Notes: generated by a model not told the origin, from the letters alone. DNA of 64,000 bases from Chloroflexota bacterium (GCA_029262675.1 JAJCYW010000020.1:1-64000); one strand, 5' to 3'. Numbered from the stretch's first letter, positions 24,719 to 34,118 are shown. A program made the numbers and translations.

Positions 24719-24975
24719 CCGATCGAGCGGAGTAAGTGCGCGTCTAGGTTCTGCCCGGAGAGAGTCGTTCCAGTTCATTCAGACATCTGATAATCTCGGA
24801 GCTAGGCTGGCCGCGTAATTCGATCCGCTCCAAGTACGCCATCAGCACGCTGAACCGCACAGGGCCACGGCGGAGTTCTGCGCCTGGCCTGGGAACAAAA
24901 GATCAGGCGCCCGCGGCCTACGATATGGAGGTCGCAAGCGCAACATCTCGCATAACATTTCGAAGGAGGGGACGA

Positions 24976-25698
24976 GTGATTCGACTTGTCATGTTCCTGC
25001 TGGTGTCAGGGCTGCTTGTCATGGCAGCCGCGTGTGACGACGATGTCGGCGTCCGAGGCTCTGGCGATCTCGTCACAAAGGAGTATGAGTTTGAGGACTT
25101 TGCGAAGGTGGAGTTGGCCAACTCCTTCCGCGCCGGTATCACGTACGCCGACGTATTCAGCGTGTCGCTTGAGGTCGATGACAACATTCTGGATCTAGTC
25201 GAGGTGACGCAGGATGGAGACACCCTGCGCTTGCAGCTCGAATCGGGTAGCAGCGTGTTCAGTGCGACGCTTGAGGCGACGATCACCATGCCGGAGGTCG
25301 TGTCGCTCGATCTGAGCGGCGCTTCTCGCGCGACCATAGCGGGGTTCGAGAACGCGGACGCGCTCGAGGCCCGGCTTTCAGGCGCTAGCAGGCTGCAGGG
25401 TGGCCTGGACGTAACGCGTCTCGATCTACAGTTGTCGGGTGCCAGCAGGGTCTCGATCGAAGGAGGCGGGACAGAGGCTGACATCGACGCATCCGGCGCC
25501 AGCACGGTGGATCTGGAAGACTTCCTTCTGGAGATCGCCCACGTCACCTTTAGCGGCGCCACCAACGGCACAGTCAACGTCCGCGACGCGTTGGGCCCTG
25601 TCGAGGTGAGCGGGGCGTCGCACCTGCGATACGTCGGCACGCCGAGCCTCAGCGGCGTTGACATCTCAGGGGCGTCTTCCGTGGATCCCGCTGAATAG
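24976..25698 (+). CDS. GIN-domain (DUF2807) lipoprotein
   Basis: 240 residues from GTG 24976, which follows AAGGAGGGG. The signal peptide ends in a lipobox (VMAAAC). The mature protein has repeated LSGASR / SGASxVxxEG units on a beta-helix scaffold, with the GSGDLVTKEYEFEDFAKVEL start typical of the DUF2807 'putative auto-transporter adhesin, head GIN domain' family. It should sit on the outer face of the membrane. The family role is poorly known (adhesion or envelope binding). A strong shared terminator follows. Confidence 0.8.
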   Translation: MIRLVMFLLVSGLLVMAAACDDDVGVRGSGDLVTKEYEFEDFAKVELANSFRAGITYADVFSVSLEVDDNILDLVEVTQDGDTLRLQLESGSSVFSATLEATITMPEVVSLDLSGASRATIAGFENADALEARLSGASRLQGGLDVTRLDLQLSGASRVSIEGGGTEADIDASGASTVDLEDFLLEIAHVTFSGATNGTVNVRDALGPVEVSGASHLRYVGTPSLSGVDISGASSVDPAE

Positions 25699-25757
25699 CT
25701 TAGACCTGCTGCCACCCCGCGGACGCCGGCCGTAATCCAGACCTGGAGAAGACAACG

Positions 25758-25792
25758 AAGAGCGCCGCGGCAACTGTCGCCGCGGCGCTCTT
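25758..25792. terminator. Bidirectional terminator between convergent genes
   Basis: AAGAGCGCCGCGGC and its exact complement form a 14-bp GC-rich stem with a 7-base loop. The outer ends (AAG / CTT then TTGACTCTTT) give T-rich tails on both strands, serving the GIN-domain gene (+) and the dockerin protein gene (-). Confidence 0.8.
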
Positions 25793-25818
25793 GACTCTTT
25801 GCTCTGTTGCGCCCCCGC

Positions 25819-28800
25819 CTATGGACAGGTCAGCGCGCTGCCATCGATGAAGCCTGCGCCTACCTGGAGGATCAGGGCACCATCGACGCTGGTGATTGCG
25901 CCGTCGTTGTTGACGTCTGCGCTCGACTCGTTCGGCAGCGTCGTCAGGAAGCCTGCCTTGTACTGGAAGACCAGCGAGGCGTCGATGCTGTTGACGTCTC
26001 CGTCGCTGTTGATGTCACCACAAACCTTGGCCGGCTCCGGCGTGTCTGTCGGCGGCACCGGGGTGTCCGTCGCAGGCGCCGGGGTCGGCGTGTCCGTGGC
26101 TTCTGGCGTCGGCGTGGCGCACGAACTGGTGCCCAGCGTCACGAAGTTCTCCGCGAACTCCGACGTGTTCTTCAGCTTGTCCGTCGCTGTCGCCGTGAAC
26201 GAGCCTTCACCAAGGTCACACGGCAGGTCGACCGACCAGTTGCCGTCCGCGTCCGCCAGGCCACTGACGGCGATCGTCTTGTCATCGAAGAAGGTCACGC
26301 CCTCGCCGTGCTGGCGCACCAGCGGGAGCTGGTCCGCCGGGTCGTCGTCGACGATGAAGACCTCGACGAGGCAGAGCGAGCAGGCAGTTCCCACCAGCTT
26401 GTCGCCGAACTGCGTCGTGATCTTCGGGAACGGCAGGCAATCGTTCGGGGAAGAGATATTAGCGAAGAAGACGCAACCGATGTCGTGGTCGCCGTCGCCG
26501 TCTGCGTCCGTGTCGCCGGCCAGCTCGATGCCCATGCCGACATTGTCCCAGATGTTGTTCTGGCTAATGCGGTTCTGGTTGCAGTCAATCAGGTTCTTCG
26601 GGTTAACGAACACGGGTTCCCCGGCGATGTCTAGGCCTTCCTCAATCGGCAGCTCCACCTGCGCCTGGCCGAACGAATCGCAGTCGATCTCGATGCCGCG
26701 GTCCAGGCCCGGGTCATCGCCGTTCTGGAAGATGTCGTTGTACTGGATGTTGATGCCGGACGAGTTGTGGACCTGAATGCCGTGGTCACGGTTGTGGTGA
26801 ATGTCGTTGTTGTGAATCACGCTCTTGCCCTCCGGCAGGTCGTCCCGGCCGGCTGTCGGCGGGTTCTGAAAGGCTCCGCCGAAGATGTCGATGCCGTCCT
26901 CTTCGCTGTTGAAGATGTTGTTGCCGCTGACGGTCAGGATGTTGACGGAGCTCCAGACGCCGCAGTCCTGCGGGCAGCCCTCACCGAAATCTGCGTCGCC
27001 GTCGCTGATGTTATCGACGTCGTAGTTGATGCCGTCACCGCCGTTGCCGCGAATTGCCATGTTGTCCAGGATACTGACGGTGTTGACGCTGCAGCAGAAT
27101 TCGAGTTCGATGCCGTCGGCGTTGCGGCCGATGATGTCGCCGTTGTCCGCGATCAGCAGGTCGTTCGTGTTCGCCGCGTCACAGCAGACCTGGAAGTCGA
27201 TATCGATACCGTCTCCGCCGCTGGACTCGCGGCCGATAATCTCACCGTTGCCGGTGATGTTCACTTCGTTAGCGTTTCCGCGGCTGCTGACGTTGCCGCC
27301 GCCGGCCTGGACGTCGATCTCGATGCCGTCGCCGTCGCCGCCCTCGATGTTGCCATTGTCGAGGACGTTGACGGTGGTGCTGTTCTCGTCGCCGTCCGTG
27401 CCGTCACCGCCCGGCAAGCTGTCCGGGCCGGTCTCGACGCCGGAGTCGGCGAAGATCTTGACACCGTCGTCGTCGTTGCCGGTGATGTCGTCGTTGTTGG
27501 CGACGGTGACGAGGACCGTGTTCTCGTCGGCGTCGTCGCCGCTCTGCGAGCCGGCGTCAACATTAATCTCAACACCTTCTTCAGAACCGTCGATGCGGCC
27601 ATTGCCGTTTACTTCGACTGTGCTTGTGTTGTCGTCACCGGAGCCGGTGCTGGAGCCGACGTCCGCGTCGATCTCGACGCCCTGGTCGTCCCCGCCGTCG
27701 ATGCGCTCGTTGTCGTTCACCGTAATCAGGCTGGTGTTGTCGTCGGACTCCAGGCCGCCGGGACAGCCGCTGGCAACTTCGCCAACGTCTACGTCGATTC
27801 GTACCCCGTCGCCGCCGCCGTTGCCCTGGCCCTCGATGCTGCCGTTGCGGTTGACGTTGACGGTGCTGTCATTGCCGTCGCCGCAGCCAAGGTCGAGAGA
27901 CACTGCGACGCCGTCGTCGTCGCCGATGATGTCATCGTTGTCGTTGACTTGCACGACGCTGGTACTGTGGCTGCCCGGGCAGCAGACGGTGATATCGATC
28001 TCGACTGCGTGGTCGCCCTCGGAGTCGGTCAGGCCGTTGTCGTTGACCTGCACGTCGAGATTGACGGAGCCAGAGTTGACGTCGCCGTCATCGGAATCGA
28101 TGTCGATGTCGACCGCGTGGTCGCCGCCGCCATCGCCGCCGTGCAGCTTGCGGTTGTTGTTGACCCACACGTTCATCGCGGCTCCGCCGAGCGTGGCGTC
28201 TTCGGTCCTCCCAAACTCGACGTTTACCGCGTCAGCTCCAAGGGACGTGATGGAGTCGTTGTCGCTGACGTTCGCCGTCAGCTTGCCATTGACAGTGCAG
28301 CCGTCGGTGATGTCGCAGTCAAACTCGATTTCGACGCCCGCGCCGGCACCGTTGTCGTCGTCGTCGCCGATGATGCGGCTGTTGGTGACGCTGACGACGT
28401 TGTCGCTCATCTTGACGTCGTCGGGGCTGCTATCGTTCGTGGATGCCTCCACGCCGTCGTCGTCCGCGATTATGTCGACGTTGTCAATCTGGACGTTGAA
28501 GAGGTTCCAGGTGCCGTCGATGCGGATACCGTCTTCGCTGTCGTAGAAGTCGTCTTCGCCGGCGTCGCCGTCGTCGAAGATATAGCCGTTGATAGTGACG
28601 TCGCCGAAGCTGTAGTAGTCGGCAGCGGCGCAGGACGCGACGCAGCCGTCCAGCATGATTCCATCCGTGAAGCCGTCGAATTCACGGATGATGAAGTTCT
28701 TCCCGCCGATCAGCGTGAAGTCGAAGCCGTTGTGGCTGGCGTCAACCTGGATTACGCCTAGGCGAGAGGCGAACGAGCAGTCGATGGCGGTGAGGTCGTC

Positions 28801-29232
28801 GTTTGCGTCGCCGTCGAGGATGACGCCGGTGTTCGACGAGTCGATCACCACTTCCCGCTCGATCGGCGGCAGACAGTTGTCGCCGTCGTTGACGGGGTCG
28901 TCGCCGAGGTCGATCTGGATCACTCCCGGCGAGGCCTTCGGGAACGTCGCCTTGTGGAAGTTGATCTCGTCCGCCTTGCCTTCGTTGACCACGTCGATTG
29001 CCTCGTGCAACGTGCAGTCGCCGGAGCCCGCATTCGGCGCGCCTGTGCAGCCGCCGTCGTCGGTGTTACCGACAGAGTTTACGGTGACCTTCAGGCCAAC
29101 ACCGGCGCTGGTCTGGTGCGCGGTGTAGACGCTGAGCGCGCCTACCGTAATTGCCGCGACGATGGCAACCAGCAGCAGCCGGATGGCTATTGGACGCGAA
29201 CCAGATATTGTTCGACTTCCTGTCGTATGCAT
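25819..29232 (-). CDS. Secreted beta-helix repeat protein with CSLREA-like start and C-terminal dockerin
   Basis: 1137 residues from ATG 29232, which has GGGAGGAG seven bases upstream. After a signal anchor (about 15-35) comes a GDCTLHEAID motif of the CSLREA type. A very long Asp/Asn/Gly-rich parallel beta-helix with repeats like VNDNxxIxGxDDDGVxIDVD follows. A Thr/Pro linker leads to two calcium-binding dockerin loops, DINSDGDVNSIDASLVFQ and DVNNDGAITSVDGALILQ, near the C-terminus. Such proteins are exported and may bind a cohesin partner or polysaccharide. No cohesin gene is in the window. Open frames on the opposite strand (up to 664 codons) are shadows of the GAC/GTC codon bias. Confidence 0.85.
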   Translation of the reverse strand: MHTTGSRTISGSRPIAIRLLLVAIVAAITVGALSVYTAHQTSAGVGLKVTVNSVGNTDDGGCTGAPNAGSGDCTLHEAIDVVNEGKADEINFHKATFPKASPGVIQIDLGDDPVNDGDNCLPPIEREVVIDSSNTGVILDGDANDDLTAIDCSFASRLGVIQVDASHNGFDFTLIGGKNFIIREFDGFTDGIMLDGCVASCAAADYYSFGDVTINGYIFDDGDAGEDDFYDSEDGIRIDGTWNLFNVQIDNVDIIADDDGVEASTNDSSPDDVKMSDNVVSVTNSRIIGDDDDNGAGAGVEIEFDCDITDGCTVNGKLTANVSDNDSITSLGADAVNVEFGRTEDATLGGAAMNVWVNNNRKLHGGDGGGDHAVDIDIDSDDGDVNSGSVNLDVQVNDNGLTDSEGDHAVEIDITVCCPGSHSTSVVQVNDNDDIIGDDDGVAVSLDLGCGDGNDSTVNVNRNGSIEGQGNGGGDGVRIDVDVGEVASGCPGGLESDDNTSLITVNDNERIDGGDDQGVEIDADVGSSTGSGDDNTSTVEVNGNGRIDGSEEGVEINVDAGSQSGDDADENTVLVTVANNDDITGNDDDGVKIFADSGVETGPDSLPGGDGTDGDENSTTVNVLDNGNIEGGDGDGIEIDVQAGGGNVSSRGNANEVNITGNGEIIGRESSGGDGIDIDFQVCCDAANTNDLLIADNGDIIGRNADGIELEFCCSVNTVSILDNMAIRGNGGDGINYDVDNISDGDADFGEGCPQDCGVWSSVNILTVSGNNIFNSEEDGIDIFGGAFQNPPTAGRDDLPEGKSVIHNNDIHHNRDHGIQVHNSSGINIQYNDIFQNGDDPGLDRGIEIDCDSFGQAQVELPIEEGLDIAGEPVFVNPKNLIDCNQNRISQNNIWDNVGMGIELAGDTDADGDGDHDIGCVFFANISSPNDCLPFPKITTQFGDKLVGTACSLCLVEVFIVDDDPADQLPLVRQHGEGVTFFDDKTIAVSGLADADGNWSVDLPCDLGEGSFTATATDKLKNTSEFAENFVTLGTSSCATPTPEATDTPTPAPATDTPVPPTDTPEPAKVCGDINSDGDVNSIDASLVFQYKAGFLTTLPNESSADVNNDGAITSVDGALILQVGAGFIDGSALTCP

Positions 29233-29663
29233 GCTCTGCTCCTCCCTTGCCGTTGAGGTCGTCTGGTTCGGGACTCCTTGTCTGCGTGTGTGGTTGCGCG
29301 GATGGGCGCACACAGCAGATGTGGGACTAATCCACACATCAACGTTATCAGTTTGCTTTAGCGACGGCTCTGAGTCAAACTGCGCAGATTCGGAATCCGG
29401 CGGCTTCAGGCCGGACGTATCGTCGATTCGCCCCGTTGATTACCGTGACATCTCGTTCTAACATGTCGGCGTGGGCATGAAGACGACCTGTTCGTTCAGC
29501 CCTAACTTCCTCTTCCCTGCCTGGCAGCGATATCAGGCCTGGCGGCCTTCTGGGGGTAGTACGCGTAGGGCTGTCCCTCTGCCGCCCGCACATTCGCTGT
29601 GCGTGGGCCCGCCCTGTGCGCGGACGCGAGATCGGCTATGATCTGTAACGGAAGGCGGCCAGA
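29233..29663. other. Region upstream of the dockerin gene and tRNA
   Basis: About 430 bases carry the promoter of the minus-strand dockerin gene and that of the tRNA. Short frames on both strands have no ribosome site and no family pattern. I see no gene. Confidence 0.5.
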
Positions 29664-29738
29664 GCGGGGGTAGCTCAGTGGTAGAGCTCCTGCCTTCCAA
29701 GCAGGCTGTCGCGAGTTCGAATCTCGTCCCCCGCTCCA
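29664..29738 (+). tRNA. tRNA-Gly (anticodon TCC)
   Basis: A complete cloverleaf: acceptor GCGGGGG with CCCCCGC, D-arm TAGCTCAGTGGTAGAGC, anticodon stem CCTGC/GCAGG with loop CTTCCAA (anticodon TCC), T-arm GCGAG-TTCGAAT-CTCGT, discriminator T and encoded CCA. It reads Gly GGA/GGG codons. Its 3' 48 bases are the attachment site of the neighbouring element and remain intact after integration. Confidence 0.96.
29691..29738 (+). repeat. attL: 3' part of tRNA-Gly
   Basis: The 48 bases from the anticodon stem to the CCA end are repeated at 46378-46425 with a single C/T difference (29706 against 46393). The integrase gene begins 115 bases further in. This is the usual arrangement of tyrosine-recombinase elements that rebuild the tRNA on entry. 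Confidence 0.92.
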
Positions 29739-29852
29739 CTAAAACGATTCTGAACCGGGCCTAGGCGGCGGCCTGGAGCGTCCGTAAGTGCCGCGCGATC
29801 AATCTACGAATCAATCTGGCACTCAAACGCTGCATCGTAAACCGCAGTCTGG

Positions 29853-30953
29853 CTACTGCGCGAGCGCGGCCGACACGGCGGCTACGGCGTCGCGCTGATC
29901 GTCGAGCGTGGCGTGGGCGTAAACCCTGAGCGTCGTGGCCGGGCTGCTATGGCCGAGCTGGCGGGACACCGAGGCGACGGACGCCCCGCGGGCCAGCGCG
30001 CGACTGGCGAAGGCGTGCCGCAGTTGGTGCAACCCTAGCGACAGTCCGGCGCGGCGACAGATGCGTGGCCAGACGCGAGGTACGTTGCAGAGGTAGCCGC
30101 CGGCTTCCGACGCGAAGATAATGCTGGTGTCGCGCCACGCGCCGCCAGACCGTAGACGCTGCTCTGCCTGGGCGACGCGGAGTAGTTGCAACCGTCGCAG
30201 CGCTTCGGCGTCGAGCGCGATCGCTCTCCGGCTATGCGCCGTCTTCGGGCTGCTGATGGTAGGCTTTCCGCCGATGTAGACCAGGCAGCGCCGGACGTTG
30301 AACACGCCAGCATCTACATCAAGATCGCCCCATTCAGCGCCGAGCGCCTCGCCTCGACGCAAGCCGCTACTCGCCAGAAGGTATACGAACGCTGACCACA
30401 GCGGACCCTCTTCGGCGGCAGAATCGAGTATCCGGCGGAGATCACCTTCATCAAGGGATGCCCGCTGCTTGGGCTGATTGACTGGCGGCACAGCGTCGAG
30501 CGCAACGTTGACGCCGACAAGACCGAGACGCTTGGCGACACCCAGCGCGGCGCGCAGGACCGCGTGAGCGACGCCGATCGTGCGTGTGCCGGTGCTGTCG
30601 GCGAGCCGCGTGTACGTCGCCTGTATCGCCGCTGCCGTGAGTCGGTCGAGCCGCACCTTGCCGAGCGTCGGAATAAGGTGGAGGCGGATCACGAGCTCGC
30701 GCTGTTCGATCGTTTTCGGCGCCCAGGTTGCCCGCCCGTCAGCAAGCCATCGCATAAGCCAGTCGGCAACCGTCAGGGCATCGCCGGCCACCAGCCGCCC
30801 TTCGCGAACGGCGACGGACTGGCGAGCGGCCCACACTTCGGCGTCTCGCCGACGGCTGAACGTCCGCGACTGGTATTTCTTGCGGCCCGCCACGACACCG
30901 AGGTACGAGATTGCCTGCCACTTTCCGCGGGGTGTCTTTCTGATGTGCGCCAT
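29853..30953 (-). CDS. int: Tyrosine-type site-specific integrase
   Basis: 366 residues. An N-terminal arm-binding domain (GKWQAISYLGVVAGRKKYQS) and a SAM-like core-binding domain (about 60-150) precede the catalytic domain. Catalytic residues visible are Arg in SSGLRRGEAL, His-x-x-Arg in HQLRHAFAS, His in LGHSSPATT and the nucleophile Tyr in LRVYAHATL. It should recombine the element between its own site and the tRNA-Gly 3' end, whose repeats flank the island. Its start is two bases from the stop of the upstream minus-strand gene, so the two are co-transcribed toward the tRNA. Confidence 0.93.
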   Translation of the reverse strand: MAHIRKTPRGKWQAISYLGVVAGRKKYQSRTFSRRRDAEVWAARQSVAVREGRLVAGDALTVADWLMRWLADGRATWAPKTIEQRELVIRLHLIPTLGKVRLDRLTAAAIQATYTRLADSTGTRTIGVAHAVLRAALGVAKRLGLVGVNVALDAVPPVNQPKQRASLDEGDLRRILDSAAEEGPLWSAFVYLLASSGLRRGEALGAEWGDLDVDAGVFNVRRCLVYIGGKPTISSPKTAHSRRAIALDAEALRRLQLLRVAQAEQRLRSGGAWRDTSIIFASEAGGYLCNVPRVWPRICRRAGLSLGLHQLRHAFASRALARGASVASVSRQLGHSSPATTLRVYAHATLDDQRDAVAAVSAALAQ

Positions 30954-30955
30954 GT

Positions 30956-31678
30956 CTAGCTCCCTTTCTCTTTTCGCGGCTTCCGGGTGCGTTTCTTAGG
31001 CTCCTGCGCGTCCTGCTTCTGACGAAACTTCAGGAAGCTCTCGGCCGCCTTGCGTCCCTTTAGCTCGATCCGATCCCGTTCGCTGTCGCTCGCGTCCGCC
31101 ATCGCTCCGAACCATTGCGGGCCTTTGACATCGACCGCCCGCCACTCCTCAGGAACAACGTCACTAAGGAAGGATGCCGGAATGGCACCCGTTGCGTAGT
31201 AGCGTTCGGCGGCTTCGGGTGTACGCCAGGGGGCGAAGGCAAGGAAGGCGTCCAGATCGTCGGTCGTATCCTGACGTTCGTTCCGGAGCATGTAGACGTG
31301 CGCTAACTGGTAGATCGTCCAGGGCGGCAGGTCCTCAGCGACATGGCGCAACCTCATGATCCATTCGGCCCTCGCGTTGGAGATGGCCTTAAGTTGGCCG
31401 TCAGACGCTTCAATGAGGACGGCGAGGACAGGCAGTATGATTGCGGCGTCCTCGCCGCCGGCCTCGCCTAACTGCCAAGGGGCGGATGGGTCAGCGGGCG
31501 TATTCTCTCGGGCGATGGCCTGGATCGTCTTTATGTGGGGGATGCCCTTTTGCACCAGCCCTGGATCGGCTTTGAGGTTCCGCTCGATCGCCGCCGGACC
31601 GAAACCCTGCATCGCCTGCTTCTCGATTTCACCTCGAACGTCTATATCGATTCGCTTTTGCCGACTTCTTTTCGGCAT
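30956..31678 (-). CDS. Element protein of unknown function upstream of integrase
   Basis: 240 residues. The basic N-terminus (MPKRSRQKRIDIDVRGEIEKQ) and EKQAMQGFGPAAIERNLKAD look like a short helix-turn-helix of the type seen in terminase or transposase helpers. The middle is helical (WTIYQLAHVYMLR) and the C-terminus is very basic (KKRTRKPRKEKGS). It is transcribed divergently from the excisionase-like gene and directly precedes int. It could be a regulator or a DNA-binding partner of integration. No family is recognised. Confidence 0.6.
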   Translation of the reverse strand: MPKRSRQKRIDIDVRGEIEKQAMQGFGPAAIERNLKADPGLVQKGIPHIKTIQAIARENTPADPSAPWQLGEAGGEDAAIILPVLAVLIEASDGQLKAISNARAEWIMRLRHVAEDLPPWTIYQLAHVYMLRNERQDTTDDLDAFLAFAPWRTPEAAERYYATGAIPASFLSDVVPEEWRAVDVKGPQWFGAMADASDSERDRIELKGRKAAESFLKFRQKQDAQEPKKRTRKPRKEKGS

Positions 31679-31832
31679 ACCCTATATACTCCCTTCAGGC
31701 TGTGACAACTATCCTGCCATGCGCTTAATAGACTCCTAGGAACTGTATAAAAGGGGGGGCACACCCCTTGCTAGTAGTCTCGACGCAATGGTACTACAAG
31801 GCAGCAGGCCGCGTCAAACGAAGGAGAATGCA
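31679..31832. promoter_or_regulatory. Divergent control region of the element
   Basis: 154 bases separate the leftward integrase unit from the rightward HTH/replication unit. It is AT-richer than its surroundings. It contains a TATAAA box for rightward transcription (near 31747), an AAGGGG...CCCCTT hairpin (near 31751-31769), a GTAGT...ACTAC inverted repeat and TATATA near the leftward start. By analogy with other satellites this would be the lysogeny/induction switch, but no repressor gene is obvious. Confidence 0.45.
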
Positions 31833-32018
31833 ATGATTGAGCAACCCGCCGTACTCACTGTCGACGAAGCCGCCAGGATCTTATCGATCTCGCGGGGATC
31901 TGCATATTCCGCGATTCGTGCGAACGAGATACCGCACATCCGGATCGGAAATCGGATCCTCATTCCGCGGGCTAAATTGTTCGCGCTGCTCGGCGAGCCG
32001 GCAGTTGCCGAGGCCTAG
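31833..32018 (+). CDS. Excisionase/MerR-like helix-turn-helix protein
   Basis: 61 residues. LTVDEAARILSISRGSAYSA and HIRIGNRILIPRAKLFALLG form the HTH_17/excisionase domain. The start ATG 31833 has AAGGAG six bases upstream. Such proteins bend DNA at att sites to direct excision, or act as activators. It is the first gene of the rightward unit, divergent from int, the expected place for xis/alpA in satellites. Confidence 0.8.
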   Translation: MIEQPAVLTVDEAARILSISRGSAYSAIRANEIPHIRIGNRILIPRAKLFALLGEPAVAEA

Positions 32019-32019
32019 C

Positions 32020-32208
32020 GTGCAAGCCCGCCGGTTTCGTCGGTGTCCTGGATGTGGCGTGGTGCGGGCGGCCGGCGCGTTCGAGGCCGTAGGCACACAT
32101 AGGCCAGGCTACGGCTTCGTCCAGCGGCATCGGCGCTGCCCATCGTGTGGCCGAACGGGGGCCACGCGGGTCTTCAGGGTCGTGCGCGAGGCGCGGGCTA
32201 CGGCATGA
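32020..32208 (+). CDS. Small zinc-ribbon protein
   Basis: 62 residues from GTG 32020, immediately after the previous stop. It carries CPGC near the start and CPSC about 30 residues later (RRCPGCGVVRAAG...HRRCPSCGRTG), a clear zinc ribbon, then a basic tail. Its stop overlaps the start of the replication gene (ATGA), so it is coupled on both sides. A role in replication or regulation is likely by position only. Confidence 0.55.
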   Translation: MQARRFRRCPGCGVVRAAGAFEAVGTHRPGYGFVQRHRRCPSCGRTGATRVFRVVREARATA

Positions 32209-33731
32209 GCTCCGCGACCGTGCCGCGAAACATTGCGGCCGAAGAGGCCGTCGTGGCCTCCGTGCTGGTGGCTGCGGATATGCTGGCCTCAGTCCGCGGG
32301 CACGTCAGGCCTGGGGATTTCCTCGACAGGCCATGCAGTCTCACTTTTGCGGCCGTGTGCCGCATCGCCGATCGAGGCGAGCGTGTCGATCAACTGACAG
32401 TTGCACACGAACTGGGCCGCCAAAGCTTCGGCAGGAACGGCACCAGCCGCACGGCGCTAGACGACGTTGACGGACCGGGGTTCCTGTCGCGCATCATTGC
32501 GGAATTGCCAACCCCCATCGGCGCCGAAGGCTACGCGGATATCGTGCACCGCGACGCGACGTATCGCCACCTCATCGCGGCCGCTAGGCAGATCTCTGAC
32601 ATGGCGAATCAAGGCGGCCCGGACGTCGACGAGATCGTGAGACGATCCGAAGCGCTGATCGCGGGCGTCACTGGCACGGTCAGCGCCGACGCGGAACCTT
32701 TCACCGCCACCAGTCTCGACGAACTGCTGGCAGAAACTGACGACGATGCTGGCGCGGAAGTCTTCATCGCGGACGGCGCCGGCGGCTCCGTGGTGGCTAG
32801 GGGTACGAAGATGGCCGTTGCCGCAGCCACGGGGATCGGAAAGACGAACCTGCTGTTGGGCTTCAGTCGGTCGCTCGGCGACGCGACACCGTTCCTCGGG
32901 CTGGTGGTGCCAAATCCCCTCAGCGTACTCTACGTCGCGCTCGAAGGTTCGAGACGAAATATCCGCCGGCGAGCCCAGAAAGTGTGGGCCGATAGCGACG
33001 CTGATGCACGCGCGCGCTTCACGCTTGCTCAACTCGACCGCCTCGATCTCATGGACGCCGCGCAATTCGCGCGCCTGGACACACTGATCGCCGAGGTCGA
33101 GCCAGACGTACTTATCATCGACCCGCTGCGCCATGCCCACGGCCTAGAGGAGAACGATAACACCGCGATGGCGTTGCTGACCGCCGTTCTTGACGTCATC
33201 ATCGCCCGCCACGGCTGCGCGCTGATCGTCGCTCACCACGATCGAAAAAGACCGCCGTTTACGAAGCGCGACACGGGGACAGACCGCATCCGCGGCGCCA
33301 CGGCGTTCGCGGGCTGGCTTACGTCATGCCTAAGCCTTGACCGCGACCCGTCCGGCACCGATCGCTTTCTCGCGGAGTGGACGAAGACGCGGGACGCCGA
33401 AGTACATCTGGAACCTCTGGCGCTCAACTTCGACCGTGCGACGCTTGCCTTCAGCATCGCAGGCCGCACCGCTGATGGCGCGGTGTCACCTGACACGATT
33501 CTCACTGCCATCTGGCGCGATGGGAGCAGCGTGCGCGGCAAGGACTTAATTCAAGGCTTCATAGAGGGCGAAGGCGCCCGCGAGCGACCTGTCCGTGACG
33601 CGCTTCGAGCATTAGTTGCGGATGGGCGACTCGTGGAGTTCATTGCCGACGAGGACCGGAAGGCCGGTGCGAAAAGCTACCGCCTGCCTGACGAAGAACC
33701 CCCCGAAGAGCTGCCGGGGATGGTGCCATGA
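32205..33731 (+). CDS. DnaB-N/RepA-like replication ATPase
   Basis: 508 residues from ATG 32205. The N-terminus (NIAAEEAVVASVLVAADML...) is a DnaB-type helical domain. The centre is a RecA-like RepA/AAA_25 ATPase: Walker A AAATGIGKTNLLLG (about 205), Walker B DVLIIDPLRHAHG (about 302), then IVAHHDRKR (about 340). A winged-helix-like end (TILTAIWRDGSS...VRDALRALVADGRLVEFI) follows. It would be the element's replicative helicase or initiator. The iteron cluster starts right at its stop codon, supporting a rep-ori unit. Confidence 0.8.
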   Translation: MSSATVPRNIAAEEAVVASVLVAADMLASVRGHVRPGDFLDRPCSLTFAAVCRIADRGERVDQLTVAHELGRQSFGRNGTSRTALDDVDGPGFLSRIIAELPTPIGAEGYADIVHRDATYRHLIAAARQISDMANQGGPDVDEIVRRSEALIAGVTGTVSADAEPFTATSLDELLAETDDDAGAEVFIADGAGGSVVARGTKMAVAAATGIGKTNLLLGFSRSLGDATPFLGLVVPNPLSVLYVALEGSRRNIRRRAQKVWADSDADARARFTLAQLDRLDLMDAAQFARLDTLIAEVEPDVLIIDPLRHAHGLEENDNTAMALLTAVLDVIIARHGCALIVAHHDRKRPPFTKRDTGTDRIRGATAFAGWLTSCLSLDRDPSGTDRFLAEWTKTRDAEVHLEPLALNFDRATLAFSIAGRTADGAVSPDTILTAIWRDGSSVRGKDLIQGFIEGEGARERPVRDALRALVADGRLVEFIADEDRKAGAKSYRLPDEEPPEELPGMVP

Positions 33732-33875
33732 CGCTTGGAGCAACCCGCCAACCGTGCGCCAACCGTGACGCTGTGACGCTTGGCGTTTACGCTTGGCGCC
33801 CCCTAAAGGGGTTACCAACCGCCAAGCGTGGCACTGTGACGTTTAGCGGATACCCGCCAACCGTGCGCCAACCGT
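33731..33875. repeat. Iteron cluster, candidate replication origin of the element
   Basis: The 10-mer CGCCAA(C/G)CGT occurs seven times exactly within 130 bp. On the plus strand it is at 33746, 33757, 33820, 33855 and 33866; as its complement ACGC-TTGGCG it is at 33776 and 33789. Two degenerate copies lie at 33731 and 33839. Several are spaced 11 or 13 bp apart, about one helical turn. Position directly after the replication ATPase gene and lack of a credible gene here fit an iteron-type origin. Confidence 0.7.
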
Positions 33876-34118
33876 TGCTTGCGAACGCGAGGATGCCTGA
33901 GACGCGGCGCGCTCTGAGTTGCGCGCCCGCGCTCTCCCAAGCTGGTCCCAGGGGCCACGCAGGTCAAACGGCGGACGCCTCTGCGACGTGGGGTTTAACC
34001 TGTGATCTTTCACTGGTTAGCCGTAGCAGCCAACGAAGAGACGGCGCCGGTGGCGTGGGCACCGTGGCCTCGGTTCATGGGGCGGCGCTGGACCGCATCG
34101 GCGAAGGGGAGGTGCGGA

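Noticed and set aside
26767..28761. Long plus-strand ORFs opposite the dockerin protein (664 and 506 codons)
   Set aside because: They are mirror frames of a GAC/GTC-rich coding strand, full of Val/Asp or Ser/Pro runs, with no family pattern or ribosome site.
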